DNA from: CAVVDY01 sp963819645 | GTDB lineage: Bacteria > Acidobacteriota > Terriglobia > Terriglobales > Acidobacteriaceae | Assembly: GCA_963819645.1 (NCBI GenBank) | Contig: CAWFWZ010000001.1 | Coordinates: 186,001-250,000 of the forward strand | Direction: 5' to 3' | DNA: 64,000 bases | Shown here: one piece after another, positions 36,412 through 44,322 of the stretch | How the letters are laid out: each line of letters starts with the position of its first letter | Position numbering within the stretch: the first letter of the stretch is position 1 | Program-made: the position numbers and the translations under genes | Notes under the pieces: generated by a model | Told to the model about the DNA's origin: nothing | The model's database searches: none | What the model saw: only the letters and a program-made list of their open reading frames with translations

Positions 36412-36870
36412 ATGAGGATGCGTGTGACCCTCGTTTCGACGATTGTATTGGCAGTGCTGCTGTCGGCGGTGCCGATGTTCGCAGAAAGCAACCAGGCGGT
36501 GGAGAATTCGTTGAAGACCAAAGAGCAGGCCGGCTGGCAGGCGTGGAAGGACCAAGACCCCAAGGCCTTTCAGGACATGATTCCCGATGATGCCGTCAAC
36601 ATCGCCGCTGGCATGATGGAACATGGCAAGCAAGCCATCCTGAAAGACCTGTCGTCGGGAACATGCAGCGTGAACAGCTTCTCGCTGTCGGATTTCTCGT
36701 TTCAGTGGATTGACAAGGACGCGGTGATGCTGACTTACACCGCTACCCAGGATGCAACTTGTAATGGCAAGAAGCAGCCGGGCAAGGTCATCGCCAGCTC
36801 GCTCTGGGTGAAGAAAGGTGGGAAGTGGATGTCGCCGTTCCATCAGGAGACTACGGCGGAGGGGATGTAG
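36412..36870 (+). CDS. Secreted SnoaL/DUF4440-like protein
   Basis: A signal peptide (MRVTLVSTIVLAVLLSAVPM, cut near MFAES) is followed by a single NTF2-like domain (LKTKEQAGWQAWKDQDPKAF, MIPDDAVNIA, VMLTYTATQDATCNG, SLWVKKGGKWMSPFHQETTA). DUF4440 proteins are small cone-shaped binding or ketosteroid-isomerase-like folds; the periplasmic ligand is unknown. The length of 152 residues and the position of the final strand are normal. Confidence 0.85.
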   Translation: MRMRVTLVSTIVLAVLLSAVPMFAESNQAVENSLKTKEQAGWQAWKDQDPKAFQDMIPDDAVNIAAGMMEHGKQAILKDLSSGTCSVNSFSLSDFSFQWIDKDAVMLTYTATQDATCNGKKQPGKVIASSLWVKKGGKWMSPFHQETTAEGM

Positions 36871-36921
36871 TTGAGTCGCGATTGCAGCCGGCGCTGAAGT
36901 GCGTTCATTACGAAACCTTAA

Positions 36922-36941
36922 CCCCCGCATAAATGCGGGGG
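36922..36941. terminator. Symmetric hairpin between convergent genes
   Basis: CCCCCGCA / TGCGGGGG with a TAAA loop lies between the SnoaL-like and fliS 3' ends. On the minus strand TTAAGGTTT follows, so it may end fliS transcription. It also begins a repeat-like segment (to about 37022) related to part of 47250-47320. Confidence 0.5.
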
Positions 36942-37029
36942 CTTCCGCCAGCATCTCCCCCGTGGGAAATAGCAGGTCCTTCGGCTACAGGCTCCGCCTT
37001 CGGCAGAGCACTCGGTTCAGGATGGCAAG

Positions 37030-37485
37030 CTATGCTCCCAAGCTCAGAGCCGGTGTCTCAATAGCTGGCGCCTCCGGTGCAATCGAAGGTGCAGCCGTCG
37101 AGGACAGAGGTACGCTGTGTTCGATCGCAGCCCAGCTTTCGCGGACCTGAGCGATGGCCCTCGCCTGAGCGAGTAGCATCTCGGGCGACTGGCGAATTTG
37201 CGCTTCCAGCAACTTGCCGCGGATATGGCTGTAGAAGGTGTCCAGTTGGCGAGCCGCCGCGCCTCCGGCGGCGAAGTCGAGGCTGCCTTGCAGTTGTTGC
37301 AGGATAAGCAGCGCGTGGTTGATGTGCGACGATCGGGCCTCGAGGTCGGTGCTCTTCATGGCGGCGATGGCAGCATGGATGTCTTGCGCCAGCCGGTCGT
37401 ACAACAACACGATTACGCCGACCGGACTGGCACCCAGGGAAGCGGTTTGACCATAAGCCAATGCGGCATTGGGAGACTTCATCAT
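37030..37485 (-). CDS. fliS: Flagellar export chaperone FliS
   Basis: FliS keeps flagellin unpolymerised before export. The helical protein begins NAALAYGQTASLGASPVGVI with the family hallmark VIVLLYDRLAQDIHAAIAAM and the central NHALLILQQLQGSLDFAAGG. The C-terminal tail is longer than usual and Pro/Ala-rich. It starts 11 bases after fliD, so it is in the same operon, and it lies in the usual fliD-fliS order. Confidence 0.92.
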   Translation of the reverse strand: MMKSPNAALAYGQTASLGASPVGVIVLLYDRLAQDIHAAIAAMKSTDLEARSSHINHALLILQQLQGSLDFAAGGAAARQLDTFYSHIRGKLLEAQIRQSPEMLLAQARAIAQVRESWAAIEHSVPLSSTAAPSIAPEAPAIETPALSLGA

Positions 37486-37496
37486 AAAGGTCGCCT

Positions 37497-38885
37497 TTAG
37501 CTCTTGCTGCTGCTGGAATCGAGAGACGAAAGTTGCAAGGTTATCTGCTGCATCTCCGCGGGATACTGCTGCAGCAGAACGTTGAGGCTGCTGTATTGCG
37601 CGGTCAGCTGCTGCTGCTTCACTGTCATCTGGTCTTGAAAGTCATTGATTTGCTGGGTCAGGTTGTTGTTCTCCGACTGCAAACCCTGGGTGTCCAAACC
37701 CACTACCCCGGCGGTCGGATCGGTCATCTGTTGCAGCATCTTGCTGATGGCCTGGCCGTAGCCCTTGGGAGAGGTTGACTGGAAGAAGTTCTGGAAATCG
37801 GCGTAGTCGGTGGTGAGTGCAGTGTCCAGCGTGCTGGTGTTTAACTGCAGGGTGCCATCGTTCTGCATTTCCACCCCCAGCGACTGCAGGTTGACGTACT
37901 TGCCCACGCCGCTGGCCGAGTCGCCGGCCAACTGCAGCATCTGGGTTTGCAGCGCGCGCAGCGATGGGTCAGCCTCCAGCGGGCCGAGGTTGCCTGAGCT
38001 GTCGGCGCTAAATTGGGCGTTGATGGTTTGCATTACGGTGTTGTAATCGGTAACGAAACTAGTGAGCGCCGTGGCTGCGGTAGTGGTGTCAGGTGTGATT
38101 CCGATCTGCACCGTGGTGCCGGGTGCGTCCGACTGCAACTGCAAGCTGACTCCGGAGATCACCCCGGTGAGGGTATTGCTTGCGCTATCGAAAGGGACGC
38201 CGTCGACGCTGCCGGTTGCATCCTGTCCGGCCACGCCCTGATTAAACTTGACCCCGCCGGTAACCGTCAGATTGCCGGCCGCCCCCGGAGCTTTGCTGAC
38301 CAGGACCAGCCGCTGCCCATTGGTATCGTTCTGCACGCTGGCCGTGACCCCGGTGTTGCTCGCTGAACCGTTGATCGCGTTGGCCACATCCTGGAGTGTC
38401 TTGATGGTATTGGGCAGCGTGATGCTGTCGGTTTTGCTGGGATTCTTGGGGTCACCATAATTAATAGTTAGCGTGGTTCCGTTTAGCGTGGTCGGATCGG
38501 CGATAGGGTCGGAGTAGCTGGAAGACACGGTTGCCAGCTGGCTGACGATAACGCTGTGGGTCCCTGACACCGCGGTGTTCTGCGCCGTAGCGGTCGCGAT
38601 GGTGGGATCTGACGAGCTCACCGTCTTCTGGCTGAGCGCCCCGAACACGTCGGTCAGCGATTGCGCGTCGGTCTGCAACTGGCTCAACTGCGAGGCGATG
38701 GTTCCTAAGGTACTGATCTGGAGCTGCACCGCCGACTGCTGGCTTTGCATCAGCACACCCGGTTGCTCCTGCAACTGCATCAGCGCACTCACCGTGCCGG
38801 CTACGTCGATGCCGCTGGTCTTGCCGCTGAAAGCGTTATTCACGTTAGTCAGGACGGTGGAGAGGCCGGAAGAACTCGTACTCAC
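37497..38885 (-). CDS. fliD: Flagellar filament cap protein FliD
   Basis: FliD forms the cap under which flagellin assembles. The chain has the FliD_N start (SGIDVAGTVSALMQLQEQPG), the central beta domains (TLTINYGDPKNPSKTDSITL; LQDVANAINGSASNTGVTAS with VQNDTNGQRLVLVSK) and the FliD_C helices (FVTDYNTVMQTINAQFSADS; INDFQDQMTVKQQQLTAQYS). The start is a GTG with an AGGAGG site. It is followed by fliS and preceded by fliC on the same strand. Confidence 0.93.
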   Translation of the reverse strand: MSTSSSGLSTVLTNVNNAFSGKTSGIDVAGTVSALMQLQEQPGVLMQSQQSAVQLQISTLGTIASQLSQLQTDAQSLTDVFGALSQKTVSSSDPTIATATAQNTAVSGTHSVIVSQLATVSSSYSDPIADPTTLNGTTLTINYGDPKNPSKTDSITLPNTIKTLQDVANAINGSASNTGVTASVQNDTNGQRLVLVSKAPGAAGNLTVTGGVKFNQGVAGQDATGSVDGVPFDSASNTLTGVISGVSLQLQSDAPGTTVQIGITPDTTTAATALTSFVTDYNTVMQTINAQFSADSSGNLGPLEADPSLRALQTQMLQLAGDSASGVGKYVNLQSLGVEMQNDGTLQLNTSTLDTALTTDYADFQNFFQSTSPKGYGQAISKMLQQMTDPTAGVVGLDTQGLQSENNNLTQQINDFQDQMTVKQQQLTAQYSSLNVLLQQYPAEMQQITLQLSSLDSSSSKS

Positions 38886-38950
38886 TGAAATCCTCCTACG
38901 GTGATACCTCGCAAATGGCGGGCCAGTTTTTCTGAGCCGGCATTAAGAAT

Positions 38951-38988
38951 GGGGAGAAGGGGGACCGGCGAGGCCCCACCTTCTCCCC
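38951..38988 (-). terminator. Hairpin between fliC and fliD
   Basis: GGGGAGAAGG pairs with CCTTCTCCCC over a GC-rich inner region. It lies 56 bases after the rejoined fliC stop on the minus strand and may attenuate read-through into fliD. No long T-tract follows, so efficiency is uncertain. Confidence 0.5.
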
Positions 38989-39019
38989 CGTGCAAAGCGC
39001 TGCAGGGCCGATGTCGTTA

Positions 39020-39046
39020 TCTTCGGCCTGCCGGCTGCCAAACTTA
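39020..39046 (-). promoter_or_regulatory. fliD: Possible sigma-28 promoter of fliD-fliS
   Basis: On the minus strand TAAG is followed after 15 bases by GCCGAAGA, a partial match to the FliA consensus TAAA-N15-GCCGATAA. The -35 overlaps the fliC stop. It is weaker than the two other matches at this locus. Confidence 0.35.
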
Positions 39047-40224
39047 CTGGAGCAGTTTCAGTACGCTCTGCTGCATCTGGTTGGCCTGGGACAGGGCGGA
39101 GATACCGGTCTGGCTCAGGATCTGGAATACTTCGTCAGGTTGGCCACCACCTGGGTCATGTCGGCCGAACGGATACCGTCTTCGGCGGAAGTCAGGTTCT
39201 GGGTCTGGTTGTTCATGACGTTGGTGGCCGCCTGCAGGCGGTTGATGCCGGCGCCGATGTCGCCGCGTAACGCTGCCACCTGAGAGATCGAACTGTTGAT
39301 GTCGGTGAGTGCGACTTGGGCGTCGGCGGCACTCAGCAGGTCGTCATTGGCGATGCTGGCGCCGTTCATGTTGCCGCTGTCGAGCTGATTCAGCGCCACC
39401 GAGATGGTGCTGCTGCCCACGCCGGTCGAGTCGCTCAGGTAAACGTCCATGGTCGAGGAAGTAGTGGGCGCTGCGGTAACTGTCGCCGCGCTGGCGTCGC
39501 CGCCAACCTTCAGCGTGCTGGTGTTGTTCTGCAGCTCGCTGGCTGCATCCACGCCGCGGTTCTTGGTATCGGTGACCACCAGGTTGCCGCCCTTGTCGAG
39601 CGAGGCGATCAGGCCGTTGCCGTTGGTGTTGATGTCACTGATCAGGTCGCCCACCGTGGTGTCGGAGGCGCTCGAGGTGAAGGTGAACGCCGTGGCGCCG
39701 GTGCCGCCTTTGAGCAACAACTGTCCGCTGATTTTGGTGGACGAACCCAGGCCGCCGACGGTGGCATCGGAGACAACCGCCTGGTTGTAGTTGGCGCTGC
39801 CGCCCTGGAAGATGGCCGATCCGTTGTATGTGGTGTTGGTGCCGATGCGATCGATTTCCGCCTTGATCGACTGGAACTCAGTATCCAGGGCCTCGCGTTG
39901 CGAACCGTCATTCACGGTGCCGTTGGCCGACTCGGTAGCCAGGGTGACCGCGCGGTTCAGCAGGGTGGTGACCTGGGACAGGGCGCCATCGGCGACCTGT
40001 AGTTTGCCGACACCGTCGTTGGCATTCTGTGCCGACTGGGTGAGGGCGGTGATGTTGGCGTGCAGGCCATCGGCGATGGCCAGGCCGGCGGCATCGTCGG
40101 CGCCGGAGTTGATGCGCGAACCAGAGGACAATTCATACAGTGTCTTCTGTAAGTTCATCTGCGTGATCGACAACTGGTTCTGCGCAGCCAGGGATGGAAT
40201 GTTGTTCAGAATACTGATTGCCAT
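39044..40224 (-). CDS. fliC: Flagellin
   Basis: The conserved D0/D1 start ILNNIPSLAAQNQLSITQMN with LQKTLYELSSGSRINSGADD and the D1 helix AGLAIADGLHANITALTQSA are typical. The variable middle is beta-rich, and the C-terminal D1 reads IGAGINRLQAATNVMNNQTQ. In the given frame the chain stops at LTKYSRS. One base fewer near 39128 restores the canonical end (KYQILSQTGISALSQANQ then MQQSVLKLLQ), so a full-length, about 393-residue flagellin is inferred. A strong AAAGGAG site precedes the ATG and a FliA-type promoter lies about 110 bases upstream. Confidence 0.93.
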
Positions 40225-40332
40225 GGAATAGCTCCTTTTTTTCGTTCCACCTGCCTGAGCGTTGTCAGGCTTTGTTCCCGCAGCTGCGCTGCCGGGGGAT
40301 TTTACTGGTGGAACCGAATTTGCTCACTGTGT

Positions 40333-40359
40333 TCATCGGCGCGAGCGGGAGGAGCTTTA
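40333..40359 (-). promoter_or_regulatory. fliC: Sigma-28 (FliA) promoter of fliC
   Basis: On the minus strand TAAA (40359-40356) is followed after exactly 15 bases by GCCGATGA (40340-40333), one mismatch from the FliA -10 consensus GCCGATAA. This predicts late-flagellar control by FliA and FlgM. Confidence 0.75.
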
Positions 40360-40390
40360 ACCGGAAGGAAGTCAGTCAACGCTCGGGTGG

Positions 40391-40421
40391 CCCACATTTG
40401 CCATCGTTTGGCAAATGTGGG
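40391..40421. repeat. REP hairpin, 5' copy at the RAYT gene
   Basis: Perfect arms CCCACATTTGCC and GGCAAATGTGGG enclose the loop ATCGTTT. It is preceded by GGGTGG and lies 23 bases upstream of the transposase start. The inverted, compensated copy inside the gene is at 40715-40745. Confidence 0.9.
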
Positions 40422-40443
40422 ATTGCGAGGGATACACTGATGA

Positions 40444-40992
40444 GTGCCACACGGGCTCTATCGCTTCCACCATTCTGGTTCAGCACATTTCATTACATTT
40501 ACCTGCTATCACCGCTACGCGCACCTGAGTGACCCTTTCGTCCGCGATCTGTTTGTACAGGGTCTAGAAAGAAGCCGGAGGCTCTACAGCATGCTGGTAT
40601 ATGGCTTCGTGGTCATGCCCGAGCACGTGCATTTACTAGTCTCCGAGCCGGAGCGAGGCACAGTTGCCAATGCCATCCAGTCGTTAAAGATTTGCTCGGC
40701 TAAGCGATCCAAGTCCCACATTTCCCAAACGATGGGAAATGTGGGCCACCCGGATGAGGGCCATCCATCGGCTTTGGCATTCTGGCAAAAACGCTACTAC
40801 GACCGAAACGTAAGCGGTAAGGAATTCACGGAGAAGTTAAGATACATCCATCGGAATCCCGTGAGGCGTGGGTTGGTAACGACTGCGCTGGACTGGAAAT
40901 GGAGTAGCTTCCGCCGCTACGCCACTGGCGAGGACCGTGGCGTGCAAATCGAATGTTGGAGAAGCAGGACCTACAGCTTCCCTATCCCATAA
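40444..40992 (+). CDS. REP-associated tyrosine transposase (RAYT)
   Basis: This is a single-stranded-DNA HUH/Y1 transposase of the TnpA-REP family, about 182 residues. Landmarks are the first strand AHFITFTCYHRYAHL, the HUH motif in VVMPEHVHLLVSEPE, the catalytic Tyr region WQKRYYDRNV, and RYIHRNPVRRGLV. RAYTs cleave and join REP hairpins and are usually single-copy domesticated genes. The start is a GTG. REP hairpins lie just before the gene, across its stop codon, and inside it (40715-40745, encoding the non-family insert SHISQTMGNVGHPDEGHP). It sits between fliC and flbD. Confidence 0.9.
   Translation: MPHGLYRFHHSGSAHFITFTCYHRYAHLSDPFVRDLFVQGLERSRRLYSMLVYGFVVMPEHVHLLVSEPERGTVANAIQSLKICSAKRSKSHISQTMGNVGHPDEGHPSALAFWQKRYYDRNVSGKEFTEKLRYIHRNPVRRGLVTTALDWKWSSFRRYATGEDRGVQIECWRSRTYSFPIP
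40715..40745. repeat. REP hairpin inside the RAYT gene
   Basis: Arms CCCACATTTCCC and GGGAAATGTGGG enclose AAACGAT. This is the 5' REP in reverse, with the stem pair GCC/GGC changed to CCC/GGG on both arms (compensated). The flanking GGCCACCC matches the inverted GGGTGGCC of the 5' copy. Confidence 0.9.
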
Positions 40993-41016
40993 TTGCCAAA
41001 CGAAGGCAATTGTGGG
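40986..41016. repeat. REP hairpin, 3' copy at the RAYT stop
   Basis: Arms CCCATAATTGCC and GGCAATTGTGGG (one mismatch) enclose AAACGAA. It is in the opposite orientation to the 5' copy and overlaps the transposase TAA. Confidence 0.85.
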
Positions 41017-41054
41017 CGATGTTCGCTGTGCCTCCGTGGTAGCCATCTCCTCTT

Positions 41055-41081
41055 TCAAGTCACGCCACATACTGCCGATGA
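41055..41081 (+). promoter_or_regulatory. motA: Sigma-28 (FliA) promoter of flbD-motA-motB
   Basis: TCAA is followed after exactly 15 bases by GCCGATGA, the same -10 as at the fliC promoter on the other strand. It lies 39 bases upstream of the flbD start. Confidence 0.65.
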
Positions 41082-41119
41082 ACATGTTGTCTCAAGCTTC
41101 CCCCGGCTGAAGGATGCGA

Positions 41120-41386
41120 ATGATCCAGTTGACGCGTTTGAATAATTCGCGGCTGGCGATCAACTCCGACCTCATTAAGTTCGTGGAAGCTGCCCCCGAT
41201 ACGGTGTTGACCCTGGTGTCCGGAGAAAAGGTGGTAGTCAGGGAAGGCGTCGCCGACGTCATCGAGCGCGTACGTGAATTTCGCCGCTCGATCGTCTGCG
41301 GCGCCCATCCTGCCCTGCGCTTTGCCGGCGGGAACGCCATAGCCACGTCCTCCCTGGATGATGGGTCTGCCGAATCCGGGGGATAG
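41120..41386 (+). CDS. flbD: Flagellar FlbD/SwrD-family protein
   Basis: This small protein begins IQLTRLNNSRLAINSDLIKF with VEAAPDTVLTLVSGEKVVVR and EGVADVIERVREFRR, which is the whole FlbD/SwrD family core of about 60 residues. A longer C-terminal tail of low complexity follows. SwrD supports flagellar power, and flbD commonly precedes motA, as here. The second of two adjacent ATGs is chosen because it matches the family start and has a better-spaced AAGG. The motA GTG follows after two bases. Confidence 0.85.
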   Translation: MIQLTRLNNSRLAINSDLIKFVEAAPDTVLTLVSGEKVVVREGVADVIERVREFRRSIVCGAHPALRFAGGNAIATSSLDDGSAESGG

Positions 41387-41388
41387 CA

Positions 41389-42169
41389 GTGGACAAAAGT
41401 AGTTTCGCTGGTCTGATTCTCGCCATCGGCGGAATTGTTGCCGGCCTCCTCATGGAAGGCGGCAAGCTCTCGCAGATCCTGCAGCCGACAGCGGCGCTCA
41501 TCGTCTTTGGCGGGACGCTGGGAGCGGTGATGCTGCAGTTTCCGCTGCCTGTCGTCATTGCCGCATTTCGCCGCCTGATCAACATTTTCTTCGAGCGCAA
41601 GCTGAAGCCGCAGGAAGTCGTGCGCGAGCTGGTGAACTTCGCCAACAAAGCGCGTAAAGAAGGAATCGTGTCACTCGACTCGGAACTGCCTCACATCCAG
41701 GACCCGTTCATGCGCAAGAGCCTGATGCTGGCGGTGGATGGCACCGAGCCTGACGAGTTGCGCAAGATGATGCAGCTCGAGCTGGACAACCAGGCCGAGT
41801 ACGAAGACCACATTCCGCGGGTGTTCGAATCGGCTGGAGGATTCGCTCCCACCATCGGCATCATCGGCGCGGTGCTGGGTCTCATCCAGGTCATGCAGCA
41901 CCTCGATAACCTGGACGAAGTAGGCCGCGGCATCGCGGTCGCGTTTGTAGCTACGGTATATGGAGTCGGCTCGGCCAACCTTTTCTTTCTTACCGGGCTC
42001 GGGCAAACTGCGCATCCGCATCCGCCAGGAGCAGGTGATGCGCGAGATGACGCTGGAGGGAGTGATCTCCATTCTGGAAGGGATGAACCCGCGAATGCTG
42101 GAGACAAAGCTATTGGGCTTTCTACAGGACGACCCTAAGCCGGCTCAGGACGACCGAGCACACCGATGA
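41389..42169 (+). CDS. motA: Flagellar motor stator protein MotA, frameshifted
   Basis: MotA and MotB form the proton- or sodium-driven stator. The protein has the TM1-TM2 region (FAGLILAIGGIVAGLLMEGG; AALIVFGGTLGAVMLQFPLP), the cytoplasmic loop with KLKPQEVVRELVNFANKARK and EGIVSLDSEL, and the motif APTIGIIGAVLGLIQVMQHL. A further segment reads EVGRGIAVAFVATVYGVGSA. The frame changes near 41995; the other frame completes the C-terminus with RIRIRQEQVMREMTLEGVIS and ILEGMNPRMLETKL. The start is a GTG two bases after flbD. The rejoined TGA overlaps the motB ATG. Confidence 0.9.
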
Positions 42170-42957
42170 ACCATAACCGACGATTCAATACTCGCGTGAG
42201 CCATGAGCGCTGGCTGGTGTCTTACGCCGATTTCATCACCTTGATGTTTGCATTCTTCGTGGTGATGTTCTCCTCCGCTCGCATCGACAAGCAAAGAAGC
42301 GCACAGCTTACCGAAGCCATCCAATCGGCTTTTCAGGAATTGGGAGCGACGCCTGCGAGGCCACACTCCTCATCGCAGAGCCGTGCCGATGCGCTGGCGA
42401 GAACCGCGCCGGCAACCACGGGGCTTAACGATGTCAATCATAAGCCGGAAGACTTCGCGGCCATTCAGAAGGAGTTGGAGAAGCTGCTGTCGCCCGAGAT
42501 CAAGCGGAACGAGGTGGCGCTCAGAATCGAGCCCGACGGCCTCATTATCAGTCTGCGCGAGATAGGATTTTTCGGCAGCGGCTCCGCGCAGATTAAGCCG
42601 CAAGCCATGGACGCCGTGCATCGCGTGGCAGAATTTCTGAAAGCTCGCGACTGCTCGCTGCGCATTGAAGGCCACACCGACAATGTGCCGATCCACACCG
42701 CGTCGTTTGCCTCCAACTGGGAGCTCTCCACCGCCCGCGCCACCGGCCTGGTGAGATTGTTGGTTGAAAATGAAGGCTTCGCCCCCGAGCGACTCTCGGC
42801 TGCGGGCTATGGAGAGTTTCATCCCGTCGCCGACAATTCGACCGCCGCGGGTCAGCAACTGAACCGCAGGGTCGACATCGTGGTGGTGCCGCAGGTGATC
42901 CCCGCGCGACAGGGCCCGGTGACGACCGCGGCGGCACATTCTCCTCCGGCGGCTTAG
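42166..42957 (+). CDS. motB: Flagellar motor stator protein MotB
   Basis: MotB anchors the stator to peptidoglycan. The single TM carries the ion-binding Asp in VSYADFITLMFAFFVVMFSS. A plug/linker region follows, then the OmpA-like domain (IGFFGSGSAQIKPQAMDAVH; LRIEGHTDNVPIHTASFASN; WELSTARATGLVRLL; AAGYGEFHPVADN; NRRVDIVVVP), complete with the NxRRVDI peptidoglycan motif. The 263-residue length is normal. It is coupled to motA by an ATGA overlap and convergent with a response-regulator gene 21 bases on. Confidence 0.95.
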   Translation: MNHNRRFNTRVSHERWLVSYADFITLMFAFFVVMFSSARIDKQRSAQLTEAIQSAFQELGATPARPHSSSQSRADALARTAPATTGLNDVNHKPEDFAAIQKELEKLLSPEIKRNEVALRIEPDGLIISLREIGFFGSGSAQIKPQAMDAVHRVAEFLKARDCSLRIEGHTDNVPIHTASFASNWELSTARATGLVRLLVENEGFAPERLSAAGYGEFHPVADNSTAAGQQLNRRVDIVVVPQVIPARQGPVTTAAAHSPPAA

Positions 42958-42978
42958 CAGCCGTGACAGGTTTCGCTT

Positions 42979-43419
42979 TCAAAACGGCAGCTGTGTGCCG
43001 ATCGCAGATTCGCGCGCTTGCATAGGAATACTGAGCGCCTCTGCCACACGCGAGAGCAGCATCGGGATGCTGAAAGGTTTCTGCAGGTAATAATTCGGTG
43101 GTCCCAAGTCGGCGTGCGCCAACCCGGCATTCCCCGAATAGCCTGACATGAATATGGTGACGAAGCCGGGATGGATTACGTTTAGCCGCGCTGCCAACTC
43201 GACGCCGCTCATGCTGGGCATCACCACGTCGGTAAGCAGAAGATGGATCGAACCTTCGAAGCGATGAAACACGGCTAAAGCTTGCTTGGCGCTGGAAGCC
43301 TCCAGCACCAGGTAGCCGGCACCTTCCAGCACGTGACGCGTGATTTCGCGAACCGGATCCTCGTCTTCTACCAGAAGTATGGTGCGGGTGGGGGGCTGTG
43401 CCGACGTTGTGGCTGGCAT
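42979..43419 (-). CDS. Single-domain response regulator (receiver)
   Basis: This is a stand-alone CheY-like receiver: RTILLVEDEDPVREITRHVL (acidic pocket), LLLTDVVMPSMSGVELAARL (phospho-Asp in TDVVMP), FVTIFMSGYSG (conserved switch Ser/Thr) and YYLQKPFSIPMLLSRVAEAL (Lys). The pocket is complete, so it should be phosphorylated. No output domain is present. The sequence is closest in style to the receivers attached to hybrid kinases. Its closeness to mot genes is convergent, so a motility role is only possible. Confidence 0.88.
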   Translation of the reverse strand: MPATTSAQPPTRTILLVEDEDPVREITRHVLEGAGYLVLEASSAKQALAVFHRFEGSIHLLLTDVVMPSMSGVELAARLNVIHPGFVTIFMSGYSGNAGLAHADLGPPNYYLQKPFSIPMLLSRVAEALSIPMQARESAIGTQLPF

Positions 43420-43637
43420 CCTGAATCTCCTTGCGGCGAGTGCTTGATGTGTGGGCTAACGCACTGTTAATGCAGGAGAGTTGCCAACTTTTGACAAGCT
43501 GCGCTTATGAGACGCAAGTCGTTTTGCTACAAGTCACTACGAACAAAAAGCGAAGAGCCTGCGAGCTGGCCGCAGGCTTCCAAAATGAGAAAAGCTTCAA
43601 GATGGGAATTCAAAATGGGACAACGAGGCTGCTCGCT

Positions 43638-44042
43638 TTAGCTAATCGTCGCAGCGGAAGGTTCGCCATCTCCGTTGGTCTGACCTGCGAACAGCGACTG
43701 GATCCCCGACAGCCACTCCTCGCGCGGGCCGTCCAGCCGGAGAAAGCGATCGACCGCTTCGTGGCCGTTTCTCAGTCGGCCGTAGTCTGTGGTCAGCACA
43801 ACGGACAGGATGTCAGGGCAAATGGATTTGGCTTTGCCGCTCAGCTCCTGCCAGTCGAGTTCCGGGTCGGTGGTGTCGAGCAGCACCATATCAGGACACG
43901 CCTGTCGCAGAATGGCGTGCATTTTCCCCACGGAATCCGTCGTCAAGACCTTGTAACCGAAGTGCTCCAAGAGCATCTGGCGAACCTGAAGTGTCAGCTC
44001 ATCGTGGCACAGGCAGAGAATTTCCTTGCGCTTCGACTGCAA
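43638..44042 (-). CDS. Degenerate receiver-like protein
   Basis: This about 134-residue protein has a receiver-like outline: KEILCLCHDELTLQVRQMLL in place of the usual acidic pair (only CHDE), DMVLLDTTDPELDWQELSGK with an Asp in LLDTTD, and SVVLTTDYGRLRNGHEAVDR. The conserved C-terminal Lys-Pro is not clear. It is probably a divergent or inactive receiver. The start chosen is a TTG with GGGAGG eight bases upstream; the sequence further upstream does not resemble the family. Confidence 0.6.
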   Translation of the reverse strand: MQSKRKEILCLCHDELTLQVRQMLLEHFGYKVLTTDSVGKMHAILRQACPDMVLLDTTDPELDWQELSGKAKSICPDILSVVLTTDYGRLRNGHEAVDRFLRLDGPREEWLSGIQSLFAGQTNGDGEPSAATIS

Positions 44043-44322
44043 TTGGTTGCCTCCCTTTCTCTTCCACGAGGAAGAAGCTGATTGGGGACCCCGGTCGCTG
44101 CCGTAGCTTCGAGCTGCGGCGGCTCTCAATTGAGGTGCAAGGGAGCGACCAAATCAAATGTCAAGTGAAATCTGAGACTTGCAGTGATATCCGGCTCGCT
44201 AACCATGAAAATTCTTCCCGGGGGGCAGCCAGATATTCAGAGAAGTTGCCGGAAGACACGAAAGCATGGCGCAAACCTGCTATGCGGAAGATCCTTTGAT
44301 GAATGCTGAAAGGAGAAAACGG

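Noticed and set aside
39316..40002. 228-residue open frame opposite fliC
   Set aside because: It is the shadow of flagellin coding sequence, with no ribosome-binding site.
40444..40992. Active IS200/IS605 insertion sequence
   Set aside because: The sequence matches the REP-associated (RAYT) branch, with REP hairpins rather than IS ends and no TnpB.
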